From Muscardinus avellanarius (lineage: Eukaryota > Chordata > Mammalia > Rodentia > Gliridae), in assembly GCA_963383645.1 (NCBI GenBank), contig OY726572.1, forward strand, positions 28,030,792 to 28,094,791: a stretch of DNA of 64,000 bases, written 5' to 3'. Shown here in pieces: positions 1 through 12,110 of the stretch (the first letter of the stretch is position 1; every line of letters starts with the position of its first letter). Made by a program: the position numbers and the translations under genes. Under the pieces are notes generated by a model. The model did not search any database, was not told where the DNA came from, and saw nothing but the letters and a program-made list of their open reading frames with translations.

Positions 1-1247
1 CCTTGGCATGAAGAACACAGATCAGGTGGGATGTTGGGTCCAGGTGCCCTCGGGCTCTTGACAAGCTGTGGCTTCCAGGTGTGTCAATGTTTCTACTCCA
101 TCACTTCTATCCTGGCTGGATGTGTGTAACCTTGTTAGATTTTGATTAAAATGACACCTTCCTAAATTTTCTCTTTAAAGGAAAAGTATGTACTCGGTCA
201 ATCTTTGAAACATGTATTAATGATCGTAGATAAATAATTTGAACAGTTCTTTCCCTTCTGAGATGCACTGTAAGAACAACAATTATGGAAATAAAGTGTA
301 GGAAAATAGCCCCTTATAGCTAGTTTACGGAGGACTCCAAATGTACAGTGACATTCTTTATGTCAACAATGGTCTTCTCGATATTATATTTGAGGCCATT
401 TTTAGCAAAAACAATTCTTATGCTATAACCTGCTGGAATGATTTTGAATAACAGTGTTAATAAAAGGTAATATGTTGAGACTCAGAGTTTTATTGAGTTG
501 GCTAGTAGGAAGAATAATATTAATAAGTATTAACATTGCACAGTAAGAAAAACAGGACATGTTTATGTTTTCCATGAGTATGATGTATGAGGTGGTTCCA
601 GAACTCGGTGTTGCTCAATTTCAACCATCATGCAAGGTATTTAATCAGGGGGCCTTTAAGCAACCCACTGTGGTCTTATAAAATACTATGACCAAAGAAA
701 GTGAGGAATAATCATTTGTAACCCAACATGGCCCAGAGAAAGGCTTTTTGCCTACTCTCTCCAGGCAAAGGCTGCACTTACCTTTCAGCGAATAACTCTC
801 AGCCTTGTCTGCCCCAATCACTCCTGCTCTAGTCAGTGCAGGAAGTGGCCAAGCATGGAGGTAAACCCCACACAGCGCAGTTCACTGCTCCCTGGCCAGT
901 CTTCTTATAGTGCAGGAATGCTTGCCATTTTTATATTTGTGTATGTAGTATCTATGCTCCTATTTATGCAAGCTCTACTAGTTTGTGTTAAAATTTTGTG
1001 GTTTCTGAAATAAATCACTCACCTAGGTATAGCTCTCTCCCAGGCTATGACGAGGTAGTTATGTGTAGGGCCCAAGGTGGTCAATTTTATTCATGATTTC
1101 TCATTAGAATTCCTTAAAAATCTTTTTTTAAAAAAATACTTCAATCTGGGTATTAACAAAACACTTAAATTGAAATGTCTGTCAGTGAAGATAAGGTATA
1201 ATTATTTTCTATTTATTTTTAACCTCTTTACATTTCTTTATCTATAT
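1..1247. other. Unassigned intergenic sequence
   Basis: AT-rich sequence with no open frame of note and no repeat I recognise. Nothing supports a gene here. Confidence 0.5.
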
Positions 1248-1263
1248 GATAGTTTAAATTTCT

Positions 1264-1469
1264 TTTTTTTGGCAGTACTGGGATTGGAACCCAGAGGCAT
1301 TCGTTCTCTGAGCTATGCCCCAGCCCTATTTTTTATTCTCTATTTTGAAACAGAGTCTCACTAAGTGCAAAGGGTCTCACTAAGTAGCTGAGGCTGTCTG
1401 CGAACCCGGATCCTCCTGTCTCAGCCTCCCGAGTACTGGGATTGTAAGCATGTGGCACCACGCCCAGCT
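1264..1469 (-). mobile_element. B1-ID composite SINE with 16-bp TSD
   Basis: Read on the minus strand it has a B1-like head (ggcgtggtgg-type start, two-thirds legible), an A-rich linker and an ID-like tail ending at the poly-T on the plus strand. A perfect 16-bp direct repeat (GATAGTTTAAATTTCT) flanks it at 1248-1263 and 1470-1485, the mark of L1-mediated insertion. It belongs to the standard subfamily with 'cactaagtagctgaggctg' on the plus strand. Confidence 0.93.
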
Positions 1470-2446
1470 GATAGTTTAAATTTCTATAATAAAATGTTCT
1501 CCACCATCAACTATTTGCTTACCTTGAAATACAGTTCATAAAGAAAGGAAAACTTCTTCTTTCCCTTTAAAAAAATAATTAGGTGGTATGCCACTCTCTT
1601 CTAGTGAGATATTTTATATAGTATTTAATATACATGAAAAGTAGAAAAATGACATAAAAATTCACAGGATAAGATAGCCACCATTTAGCATCAATAATGA
1701 CAATTCATTTCTGGACTTGTTTTCTATTTAGCCTAATCCAACTTTTACTACCTTGATCCTCTGTATTATTTAGATACAAATGCTAGCTATTATGTAAATC
1801 TGAAAATAGTTTAATATGGATGTATATGAGGCTAAAAGAAGATGACTTTGAGAAATATGATTACACTATTAAAACATAAGTTTAATTTCTTTGTATAATC
1901 AAATATGCAATCAACATTCATACTTTCTTAATTGTCCCATGTTTTATAGTTTGTTGGCTCAAATCAGAATTCAAATAAGGCACGTTCGTTGAGATTGGTT
2001 AATGTATTTGTTATATTTTTTCCAATTTATAAATTGCTTTATCTCTTTCTCTTGTTGAGTTGGTCATTTGTATTATGAGATTTTCTAATGCTGGAAATAT
2101 GAATTTCTAAGACATCATTTAACATGTTTCAGTGGTCCCTTCATTTCCTATAAATTGATAGTTAGAAGTGGAAGTTTGATAGAATTTATACTGGATCATT
2201 TTGGAAAGACTCATTTCATAGGCATCGTGCACATTCATCAGTAGACAATAAGTTGCTGGTTGTTTCTTTCTGCGATATTAAAATTATGATGATCAATGAC
2301 TAGTCTCATTTTTTAAAAATTATGGTTTACAAAATGGTGATATTTGAATTCAATTACTCCTCCTTTACTTTGTAGCTGGTATAGTTCTGTATTGAAAAAA
2401 TTCCATTATCAACTATTTGATTATTCTGAAATAAAATTCATATTGT

Positions 2447-2736
2447 GCATCCATCAGCATACTCACAGTCATAATCTAAAGACCTGACCATATAACCTAG
2501 AGGAAAAAAGATTTGTTTCCTTACAATTTGGAGATCAGTTCATGTGAAGCTGGGGACCACAGATCTCAGAGTGCAGAGGAGAGAGCAAGTGGGCTGTGTT
2601 CACATCCTGGAGCTGGAAGCAAGAGAGTGAGCAAGGGGATGAATAACTCTTTATATAATCCCCTAGGCTACACTCTCAGGGACCCCTCCTCCAGCCATAA
2701 TACCAGGTATCACTTCTGGATTACATCCCCATGATC
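2447..2736 (-). mobile_element. MaLR-type LTR fragment
   Basis: The reverse complement follows the 3' two-thirds of the same LTR family seen at 17905-18343, 33571-34001 and 55526-55949: a 'cttgcttccagctccaggatgtg' region, a 'cacatgaactga' segment and a polyadenylation-side stretch ending near 'gtgagtatgctga'. The start of the LTR is missing. It is non-coding and no retroviral gene is next to it. Confidence 0.6.
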
Positions 2737-2800
2737 CAAATAGAGTTAGGGATGTAGTTTGGAAGCAGAATGCCCCTGGCTTCCATCCCCAGTATGGCAA
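2737..2800 (+). mobile_element. 5'-truncated SINE, ID-like tail only
   Basis: The stretch 'gggatgtagtttggaagcag' through 'ccatccccagtatgg' followed by an A-rich run matches only the ID-like 3' third of the B1-ID SINE. It abuts the LTR fragment at 2447-2736. Confidence 0.6.
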
Positions 2801-3295
2801 AAAGTACTGAATATTAATAACTGAGCTTTTTAGGAGATAATTCATATCTAACTATAACATATGGTAAGAAAGAAAAACTGTGTCTTTTCTTTTGTTTACC
2901 AGTTTTCAAATAATTAGATGACATACCCAGTTTCTTCCAGTGAGATATTTTATATAGTTTAATTATGAATGCACAAATTTTAAAATACATTTTTTATACT
3001 TGCAAATATTTTGTTAATTCATGCTGAAGTTGTCCCAGCAGTGGCCACAGTAGCCCCTTTGTTTTGTGTTCTGAATCTTTTGGACTATCCTAGTAGTTGT
3101 TGATAGCATTTTTACTTTCTAGTGTCTTGAATGTTAGTTACTGGGAACAGGCATTTTTCCAAGAAGAAAGAAACAAAAAGATCTTAGTCCTTTTTATGGA
3201 GAAATGTATTTAGAGATACAGATGTGCTTTCTAGACATGCTCATTGTTTCTGGATTGCTTGTTTTCTAAGCCATTCCAATGGAGCTGGTAAATGT

Positions 3296-3470
3296 GTACT
3301 TATATAGTATATATTTGTGTGTATATTTGTGTGTATATATGCATGTATCTATGTATATGTATGTATACATATATTCATGTATATATGTATATGCATGTAT
3401 ACATGTATGTGCATGTATATGTAAATGTAGGTATATTTCAGTATGTATATGTATATATAGAATAATATTA
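3296..3470. repeat. Low-complexity TATG/TGTA-rich tract
   Basis: About 170 bp of alternating purine-pyrimidine sequence dominated by tatg, tgta and catg. The open frames on both strands here come from this periodicity and are not genes. Confidence 0.85.
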
Positions 3471-3483
3471 TTTATGTATTTAT

Positions 3484-3665
3484 TTAATTTTAACATTTTA
3501 TTGGTGCACTGTAGTCATACATCTTAATGGAGAACAAGATGGTAGAAGAATACATACATGTACATATCACTCAATTAGCCCTTACCCAATTTCCTCCCCA
3601 TTCCCTCCCCCACTCCATCCTTCTCATGTTTGGTTTAGTGATTGACTTTGATATGTTTGTTACTG
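3484..3665 (-). mobile_element. L1 3' tail (squirrel-type)
   Basis: The plus strand reads poly-T, then 'ttggtgcactgtagtcatac', then a pyrimidine-rich run ending near 'catgtttggtttagtg'. This is the reverse complement of the L1 3' end seen at 39925-40062. The 5' continuation to about 3770 is unclear. Confidence 0.75.
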
Positions 3666-3774
3666 TATATCATACGTATTAGAGAATTCCTGCCATCCCC
3701 TCAGGTCACCTTATTTGTTCATCTATAGTATCCCCTTCTTCACCTAGAGTTCCTCCTATGACCCATTTTCTCCC

Positions 3775-5090
3775 TAGCTATGATTTTAAAAGACTTCATA
3801 TTTCAGAAAAGTTTAGATTTACAGAGATATTAAGAAGGTACAAAGGTACCTTCACACATGCGTAGCCTCCTATATTATCAGTATTCTCCACTGATAAATG
3901 TGGCACTTGTGTTGAAATCTATGAACTTGCATTGACACATCATTGCCCTAAATCCATAGCTTAAATTGGGATTCCATCTTGGTGTCATACAGTCTACAGG
4001 TTTGGACAAATGTGTAATCACTTGTATCTGCTATTACAGTGTCATAGAGAATATTACCACTACCTTAAGAGTCCTCTCTTCTGCCCATTCATCCGTCTTT
4101 TCTAACCCCATAGTTTTGCCTTTCCCAGAATGTCATATGGTTGGTAAATTCTAGTATGTAGCCTCTTCAGATTGATTTCTTTCACTTATCAATATTCATT
4201 AACATTCCTGCATATCTTCTCAAGGGCTGAGTCTTTATTTCATTTTAATATTGAATAATATTCCATTGTCTGACTGTATCGTGGTTTATTTTTCCATTTA
4301 TCTTCTGGAGGATGTCTTGGTTGCTTCTGAGTTTTGACAACTGTGAATACAACTGTTATAAACATCCATGTGCAGGTTTTTGTGTGGAAATGAATTTCTA
4401 ACTCCATTTGTTAAGTAAAGGAGCTAAATTCCTGGATTTTATAGTGAGGGAATGTCCAGTTTTGTAAGACACTGTCACACTGTTTTTTAATCTGGCTGCC
4501 CATTTTTGCATTTCCACCAGTAATGAATGAGAGTATCTGTTGTTCCTTATTTTTGCTAGCATTTGGTGGTGTCAGTTTCTGAATTTTGTTCATTCTGATA
4601 GGTGTGTAGTAGTATCTCATTGTTGTTTTAATTTGCATTTTCTTAATGACCTATGATGTAGAGCATCTTTTTACATGCTTATTCATCATATGTGTATCTA
4701 TGGTGAGGTAGTAATTAAAGTTTTAGGTCCATTTTTAAATAAAATTATTCTCTCTTCTTACTAATGAGTTTTAAGGGTTCTTTGTAGTTTAGATGTCAAT
4801 CATTTATTAGATATGTCATTTGAAAATATTTTCCCCAGTGTGTGGCTGTATTTTTATTCACTTGACAGTCTATGGTAGAGCAGACCTTTTTAATTTTAAT
4901 AAAGTCCAGCTCATCTTCTTCCTTTCATGTTCTTCTTTCCTTATGTTTTATCTAAAAAAATTGCCACACTAAAAGTCATCTAGATTTTCTCCTATGTTAC
5001 ATTCTAAGAGCTTTATAATTTTGTGGGAGATAAGAATATATTTTAAAATCCTGAAACAATGTTTTTCTTTGATTTCACACTTTTATATCA
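3775..5090 (-). mobile_element. Old L1 ORF2/3' region, minus strand
   Basis: Antisense L1 landmarks run in order: 'tttggacaaatgtgtaat', 'gaataatattccattgtctg', 'aacatccatgtgcaggtttt', 'caccagtaatgaatgagag', 'gataggtgtgtagtagtatc' and a stretch near 4810 matching the 'agatatgtcatttg' region. It is an order-wide mammalian L1 relic with many stops. A SINE sits at its right edge and about 100 bp may continue past 5306. Confidence 0.8.
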
Positions 5091-5094
5091 GTCA

Positions 5095-5306
5095 TTTTTT
5101 ATTTTAATTTTTTATTTTTTGGTAGTACTGGGGTTTCTGAAAACCCTTCTGCCTCTGGGTTACACTCTCAGACCTATTTTTATACTTTTTTAAAATTTGG
5201 AAACAGGATCTCTTAAGCCAGCGCAGCTGGCTTTGAACCTGCGCAATCCTCCTGTCTCTGCCTCCCAAGCACGGGGATTACAAGCGTGCGCCACCGCACT
5301 TGGCCA
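5095..5306 (-). mobile_element. B1-ID SINE, 'cttaagccagc' subfamily
   Basis: A minus-strand SINE of the variant subfamily. The plus strand shows 'gggtttctgaaaacccttct', 'cagacctattttta', 'tctcttaagccagcgc' and 'acggggattacaagcgtgcg'. A short TSD (cttttatat-like) is possible but not clean. Confidence 0.85.
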
Positions 5307-6990
5307 GAGTCTTTTTATATTCCAATTTTTAGTTTATAATTACTTTAATATAGTTACTCATTTATGTATTCTATTTGTCATATTTTCCAAAAATGGTCAC
5401 AGTGTTTTGTCATAGACAGTCAAAATGGTGTTTCTGATCCCATGTGTGCTTTCAGAGCTCTCTTATGTCATGAGGAAGTGCAGTATTTTCTTTCCCTGGG
5501 AACTGGGTAATCCTTTGTGTCTGCTTTGATGAATAGAATGGGACAAAAAAGAGTACCTATTTCCCCACAGCCTTGCCAAATTTTATTGTAATTTGATTGT
5601 ATTGAGAAGGAGGGAAATGAGGGGCACCAAGAGCATGTTCCTGTATGCCATTGTCAACATGATTTACATTATTATATGAGACTATACGGCACAAATAAAA
5701 TCACCAAAAATGAAATAAAAATGTCTGGTTACCACATTGGTAACATCATAAAAATGAGACCCCCCCAAAAAAAATTCCTGCTTGACTTATGGAAGCTAGC
5801 CCATAAAGGGTGATCCATTTTCTGCTAAATTTTCTCTAAGGAGCTCCCCTTTGGACCCAGCACCATGTTTTAAGGATGCCCAAGCTCCAGAGAAGTTACC
5901 TGTAGGCATTACAGCCACCAGCTTTGGGTTTGTTCCCAGCTAAGAGTCAACTTCTGACTTGAGTTCAAAATTTCTAATGATAAACTGATTTTTATGTGAC
6001 TTAGAGGCAAGACTCTAGATACTCAAAAGAGTTTAATTTCTTTCTGTAAAGCTCAATTATTTTATTAGACTCTGTTGTAGCTTTCCTGTGATAATTTTCC
6101 CCCAGGTATTTGGTATACTCTTTAAATATGAACTTCCAACTCTTTTGTTTGTGTTTTATTATTATTTTTTTAATTTCAGGAAATTTTTAGTGTTTGTTCT
6201 CTGCTTTGATTTTTCTCTTGGGATACTTATAATAAAATGTCAAATATTCTTTGCTCATCTTTTAAAGCTATCTCACTCTCACAAACTTAGTTGTCCTGAG
6301 TATACTTCATGGTCTTCCCTTGTGGCAAGGAATAATAGGGTGCTGAGAAAGGAGGAAAAATTTCCCCTTACCAATTTCTGTTAGGTTGACAATTTTAGGC
6401 AATTTTTGAAATAGTTTTTTTTTTAATTTCCATCAATCTACTTTTCTATCTGTACTCCTCTCATACACGCTTGCCTCTCTCATACACGCATGCCTCTCTC
6501 CTCCCAGCCTCTAATGACTTCAAGTCATAGCTTTGTAAAATTTCAGTGAGGGGCAGGACAAAGGTTTGGACCTCTGAAGTGATTAACTGACATACTGTAG
6601 CCTCAAACTACAGCTTCCTCTTCATAAAGCAGCTGGTTGGTTTCTGTCAACCATTAGAAAAATTAATGTAATTAAACCAATTCACAACAGTGAATGACTG
6701 ATAACCCATAACTGTTCTGCAGCTATGAATATTTTTAAAGATGATGCTTGAATTACTAATTTGAGAATTTTAAACTGTTACTAATTTAAGAAGAACCGCA
6801 AAATACAACACATCAGGCAGGCCAAGTCAGTAATAAATTTTATACAAATGAGCTAACAAGTGGGGCCATAGGTTAGAAGAATGCAAAGAATGCAAGCTAT
6901 CCTCTGCACATTTCCAGAGAATGCCACAATGTAGAAGGTGCCCCAGAGAGCTGATTTACTCAGTGGTTTTATTATGGTAAATCAATTAAA
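5307..6990. other. Unassigned intergenic sequence
   Basis: The first about 100 bp may be the rest of the old L1. Beyond that I recognise no repeat family, RNA gene or coding exon. A short direct repeat 'tctcatacacgc' occurs twice near 6470-6490. Confidence 0.45.
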
Positions 6991-6992
6991 CT

Positions 6993-7113
6993 TTCTTCCT
7001 CTTCCTCCTCCTCTTCTTCTTACTCTTCTTTCTCTTCCTCCTCCTTTTCTCTTCTCCTTTCCTCCTTCTTGTTTTCTTCTCTTTCTCCCTCTTCTTTTTC
7101 CTTTTACTTGACA
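6993..7113. repeat. Polypyrimidine tract (TTCCTC-rich)
   Basis: About 120 bp that are almost wholly C and T on the plus strand, built from degenerate cttcctc, cttctt and ctttctc units. The few interruptions (tactc, gtttt) do not break the strand asymmetry. Confidence 0.85.
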
Positions 7114-8779
7114 GTTTTCTACAAAGAATTCGATTTCACAATGTCACCTCAAACACCAGCAGCAGGGTCACTTATAAATATATGCATATTAATAAGCCAG
7201 ATATTTTGACATGAAAGCTATCTGTAGACCTGCTTGGGCTGTTAAGTGTCAGATTGCCAGATTTCTACCCCAGTATCCATCCTACCCTTTCTCCTTACTC
7301 AATAGAATGCTGACATGGTAGACGTGGGGGACAATGTCTCTAGTCAGTAGTTTACATTTCTCAAGCTCCTGAAGATAGATTATAGACATATATCTATGTT
7401 TTGTCCACAGAGATATAAATAGAAGTGTAAATTTTCCAGAAGCATCCTTCAAAAGGGAGGTGATACCCTTTCATTTTTGCTGTCTTCATTTTACTTATTG
7501 GTTAGAGATACAGTCGTCATCCTGGTGAGGCAGAAAGATAAGACACTGGACTTTTGATACCCATATAAAACCAAAATAACAACCTCGTGGCCAGCTTTTA
7601 CTTGAAAAGGAAATGAACTTCTATATTTAATTCTTTGTTTTCCAAGTCTGCATTATGCACAGGAAAATCTATTGTTGTTAGAACCCCCTAAGTCTCGATT
7701 TATCCAGAGTCAGGGCACTGTTACCATCATTTAAACATGGCCTAGTTCGTAGTTGTTTAAAAATGTATAAAGTTTCTGCATAAGACTATTTGTGTAGGGA
7801 AAATAAAGATGGTAGAATACAGGAAGGTTATACTTTCCAGTTGCTCTGTAGCTCAGAACTGAAAAAATGAAAATACTGTAAGGTATTTTCACTGTATTCA
7901 CTGAAGGAATGCAGTGAATATCAATACTGGACAGTCAGAGACTTGGAGTCCCAGAAATTTGGAGCCAAGTTGGTGGTGGCAGAGATGCTGGATTACTGCA
8001 GAGGGGCAGTGGTAGCAAATGGGAAGAGAAACAGACGGATTTGGCATGGGAACATCTGTAGAATGGGAGGTCTGTTGTACTTGAACTAAACGAAAGGCTG
8101 TACTGTGAGCTGGCCTTTGAAAAGTGTTGATGTTTCTCAGCTAGGGAGCAGAGAGCTGAGCTAGGGATCCAACTTGTAGAGCTCACATTGGAGCTTTCTG
8201 TGGCGGAAACCCAGGAGATCTTAGCAGATATTGTCACACTGTCTTGGCCAGTGTCTACCGATTGGCCTAGGGTGCACCTGGAAGAATGTGATTGAAACAG
8301 CTACAGAGAAGAATGGATTGGAAATATTCAAGTTACAGATATGGAGCCTCATTTTTCTTTCTTTGAATCTGGTGGTTCATGTGAGCAGGAAGTTTAGGAC
8401 TGAAGAGGCCAGCATGAGTACAGTTAGACTGAGTCTTGGAAGGCTATCTTCATAGGTAGTTGAGTGTGTGGAACCTGTTGTACCCTTCCACCTAGGTGAG
8501 ATGGTTGTCCTACTCTGTGAGTGGAATCCTCAGGAGGCCACTGAGATTGGTATCTGCCCTGCCGGAGGAGTGTATTGATCTAACCTCTCCAGAGTAGATA
8601 CCATCAAACAAAATTTCAATCAGAGCTAGACCTCCACTGCTTATATTTTCAATTTATAATTCTGCACCAGGCCTGCCTTGGATGTCTGGATGAAACTCAC
8701 TGCAATAGATATTTCTCATTTCATCAGGAACTCACTGAAAGGGGCTTAATGCATTGCTTTTTAGTCTTAAATATACTTA
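7114..8779. other. Unassigned intergenic sequence
   Basis: No repeat recognised and no convincing exon. The small open frames at about 7935-8455 have neither protein-like composition nor clear splice context. Confidence 0.45.
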
Positions 8780-8784
8780 TGAAT

Positions 8785-9157
8785 TGTATTTGTCAACTTT
8801 CTATCACTATAACACATACTTGAGGTAATCAACTTATTATGCAAAAATGTTTATTTTGACTTATAGTTCTGAAGATTTCAGTTCATGATTGGTTGACTGA
8901 TTTCTTTTGGCCTATTCTGAGGCAGAGCATCATGGCTACAGCTTGGTGCTGAGTAAAATGCTTCACCTCATAGCCAGGAAGTGAAAAAGAGAAAGAAAAA
9001 TGGGCTGATACATAGTCATCCCTTCAAGGGTGTGCCTGGAAACCTCTCACTAGGCCCCACCTTTTAAAGGTCCTACCACTTCTCAGTGGCACCATGCTGG
9101 GGACTAAGCCTTTAACACATGGGACTTTGGAGGATATTTCAGTTCTAAACCATATCA
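8785..9157 (-). mobile_element. Solo MaLR-type LTR with perfect 5-bp TSD
   Basis: The reverse complement opens TGATATGGTTTAGAACTG and closes near GTTGACAAATACA, the TG...CA ends of an LTR. The 5-bp repeat TGAAT flanks it at 8780-8784 and 9158-9162, as expected for ERVL-type integration. The body follows the MaLR plan (a 'cccatgtg...gccactgag...ggtggggcctagtg' region, then a 3' 'aactataagtcaaaataaac' region). It is a solo LTR with no internal retroviral sequence. Confidence 0.8.
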
Positions 9158-9162
9158 TGAAT

Positions 9163-9746
9163 GATCTTGAAATCTTGATAAAGTCCAGATTGGTATTCAG
9201 AAGGTCTGGAATTAAGCCTGAAAGTCTACATTTCTAATAAGCTCCAGGTGATACTAAGGTTGACATGATATCACCCAGAGTCTTCCCATATACAACTTTA
9301 TGCCAACCCTCCTCTCTTTTTCTGCCTGTTCTCTCAGTTTCTGGCAGTAAGAGTCAGAAAACTACATGAGGATTAGACATCACATAAAGTTTGCTCTCCC
9401 CTGGTTCTCTTTCCTCTGCCCTATCTCTTTTCTCTCTTCTACTTTCATGAAACATCTTTTCTCTTCTTTTTCTCTCTAGCTTCCACATGTGAGAGAAAAC
9501 ATATGATCTTTGATTTTCTAAGTGGCTTAATTTGCTAACATGATGCTCTTCAATTCCATTATTTTCCTGAAAATGCATTTTGTTCTTTATGGCGGACACA
9601 CAAGAAAAATCTGAGAATCATAGCTATTGCACATGTATTTGCAAATTTTTTTTTGCAAATACACACAATTTGCAAATTTTGCTATTACACACGATTTTCA
9701 AATTTTAAACAGCATGATGGCTATTAATTTGGGTTAGGAGAGAAAT

Positions 9747-9753
<7 letters not shown>
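9163..9753. other. Unassigned intergenic sequence
   Basis: A short degenerate duplication sits at about 9640-9700, where 'ttgcaaat' recurs around 'acacacaattt'. Nothing else was recognised. Confidence 0.4.

Positions 9754-9789
<36 letters not shown>
9754..9789. repeat. (CT)n microsatellite
   Basis: About 18 near-perfect CT units, flanked by looser ctttctc sequence. Confidence 0.95.
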
Positions 9790-9791
<2 letters not shown>

Positions 9792-10034
9792 ACTCTCTTT
9801 CTTGCTTAAAGAAGAAATACTAAATCTTTTCCTTTTTTATTTTAGAAAAGAAAAACCTCTGTTTTTAACCTAGAAAATATATAAGTAGACATTTTTAAAT
9901 TTTACACATTCAGCCTTTTCCTGTCCACATGGAATAAAAGAGCCAGCCTTGAAAACAAGTGACAGTGTGGAGATTTGTTTTCCTTAAAATAATTGCTCAC
10001 AAATCTGAATGGAAGTGGGAGAGGCTGAGAAAGA

Positions 10035-11779
10035 TTCTCCACTCTGCTCCGCGAGTTCTCCCATCGCTGCCTCCTCCCGGTGCAGAAATGGCATCAGGCA
10101 CCACCACCACGTTCGTGAAGATTGGAATAATTGGTGGAACAGGCTTGGATGATCCAGAAATTTTAGAAGGAAGAACTGAAAAATATGTGGATACTCCATT
10201 TGGCAAGACATCTGATGCCTTAATTTTGGGGAAGATAAAAATGTTGACTGTGTCCTCCTTGCAGGACACGGCAGGCAACACACTATCATGCCTTCAAAGG
10301 TCAACTACAAGGCAAACATCTGGGCTTTGAAGGAAGAGGGCTGTATGCATATCATAGTGACCACAGCCTGCAGCTCTTTAAGGGAGGAGATTCAGCCTGG
10401 CGGCATCGTCATTATTGATCAGTTCATTGACAGGACCACCATGAGGCCACAGACCTTCTATGATAGAAGTCATTCCTGTGCCTGAGGAGTGTACCATATT
10501 CCAATGGCTGAGCCATTTTGCCCCCAAACAAGAGAGGTCCTCATAAAGACTACCAAGAAACTGGGATTCCGGTGCCACTCCAAGGGGACAATACTCACGA
10601 TTGAGGGACCTTGTTTTAGCTCCCGGGCAGAAAGCTTTATGCTTTGTACCTGGGGGGCGGATGTTAATAATATGACTTCAGTTCCAGAGGTGGTTCTTGC
10701 TAAGGAGGCTGGAATTTGCTATGCAACAGATTACGATTGCTGGAAGGAGCATGAGGAGGCTGTTTCAGTGGACCGCGTTTTAAAGACCCTGAAAGAAAAT
10801 GCCAATAAAGCCAAAAGTTTACTCCTCATGACCATATCTCAGATAGGATCCATGGAATGGTCAGAAATCCTCCATAACCTGAAGAATATGGCCCGATTTT
10901 CTGTTTTATTACCAAGACACTAAAGTAGCATGGCTACCAGAAGAAAAGAAGACTCTAATACTGGTCATTTTGGCAGTTTTGCTTAATTTGAGGAAAAATG
11001 GGAAAGACATATGATACGGCATTCTTGACTGACAGAGAACAAGTGTTAAGAAAGACAAGATACTGCACGTTACACATTCCACCTGCACAGCGTGGACTGC
11101 TTTAGAACACAGAAGAAAAGCAAATGGACAGTAAACATGGGGGAAATGTTACATTTGGGAGCAAAATCCAAGAAGGTAACTCTAAACTCCTAAGTTTACA
11201 ATAATAAAGGTCAGGAGGTAATATCCAATTCCTGTATTGTCAAGGAATCTGAGAAAGAAATGGGAAAGACTGGATGTTTATTGATGCCATTGTAAAGTGG
11301 TACACTCTTTCTGGAAGGCAGTTTGGTAAAATGGATCAGAAGGTTTAAGAATATTTAATGTACTTTGTTGGGTATTCCTAGAGATTCCTAAAACAAAAAT
11401 ATCACAGATACAAATTATGCATAAAGAAGGATGTTTATTGGCATCCATTATAATTGCAAGTATTCAAACAATCTGAATATCCAACCATTGGAGGTAAATT
11501 CAATTGCTAAGCAGTCAACTAAAGATCATGTTACATAATACTGAGTGTCTTAAAGAAATGGTTGTGATGAGATTTCAAAGTAAGCATCTTACAGTGCTCA
11601 TTTCAAATTACTGTATACATGTACAAACAGACTAGAAGGAAATACACATAATCTTTCATCACTGTATTTGGGAAAGAGATACGGGATAATTTTTATTTTC
11701 TTTGAATCTTTCTGTATCTTCACATTTTTCTACACTTAATATAATCAAATAATAAACATATAAAATTGAAAAAGAAGAG
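10035..11779 (+). pseudogene. MTAP: MTAP processed pseudogene
   Basis: This is an intronless copy of S-methyl-5'-thioadenosine phosphorylase, the cytosolic enzyme that cleaves methylthioadenosine to adenine and methylthioribose-1-phosphate in methionine salvage. The retained 5'UTR runs to an ATG at 10088, the coding region to TAA at 10921-10923, and the 3'UTR to about 11779. The N-terminus [20 protein letters not shown] keeps the phosphate-binding GGTG loop, and the C-terminus FSVLLPRH is intact. Three lesions break it. A 1-base deletion in the A-run near 10238 shifts the frame. An in-frame TGA at 10483-10485 replaces an Arg codon. A 15-base in-frame deletion near 10720 removes five residues just before the TDYD motif that carries the catalytic Asp. 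The coding span is 836 bases against 852 for the intact human gene, exactly explained by 1+15. There are no introns and the 3'UTR tracks the parent mRNA. No clean TSD or poly(A) tail remains, so it is an old retrocopy. MTAP identity is near certain; expression as protein is very unlikely. Confidence 0.97.
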
Positions 11780-12068
11780 TTGTTTGAAATAAAGTAGAAG
11801 CAGAAAGACTTATGCTATTTTAAATTTTAGGTTGGTTTAGATTTTTTTAAATTTAGAATTACATTGTGGAAAGTATCTCTTTGGACCATTTCTTTAGCCA
11901 GATATTAAAATCTTCAGTAAGGGTTGAATTGTATACTTTCAGGGTGAAGTAAAAAATTATAGATATTATACATAATAACTCAGGTTAAAAATACTCCATA
12001 AAATATTCAGAAATTATAAGAAAAAAGTCTCTTGTTCCATTAATTTGTGGAAATACTTTGGGGCTTTG

Positions 12069-12110
<42 letters not shown>

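Larger units (their letters stand above)
1486..3270 (+). mobile_element. Old LINE 3'-region relic (L1/HAL1-like), interrupted
   Basis: Two stretches (about 1900-2440 and 2840-3270) resemble an old mammalian L1/HAL1-type 3' region. Landmarks are the 'catcaactatttg' stretch and the part near 3010 beginning 'gttgtcccagcagtggcc'. An LTR piece and a SINE tail interrupt it at 2447-2800. Part of it (about 1540-1640) recurs at about 2868-2985, as a second fragment or a local duplication. The exact family is from memory and uncertain; strong decay argues for great age. Confidence 0.5.

Noticed and set aside
3296..3470. Regular short repeats as a CRISPR-like or satellite array
   Set aside because: There is no fixed repeat or spacer length, only degenerate TATG/TGTA low complexity, and the genome is mammalian.
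9984..10304. Open frames of 94-106 codons antisense to the MTAP copy
   Set aside because: They are shadows of the MTAP coding sequence on the other strand, with no independent protein-like features.
10027..11813. Diverged direct repeat sharing 'agaaaga' as the TSD of the MTAP copy
   Set aside because: Only seven bases match and no A-rich tail precedes the right-hand copy.
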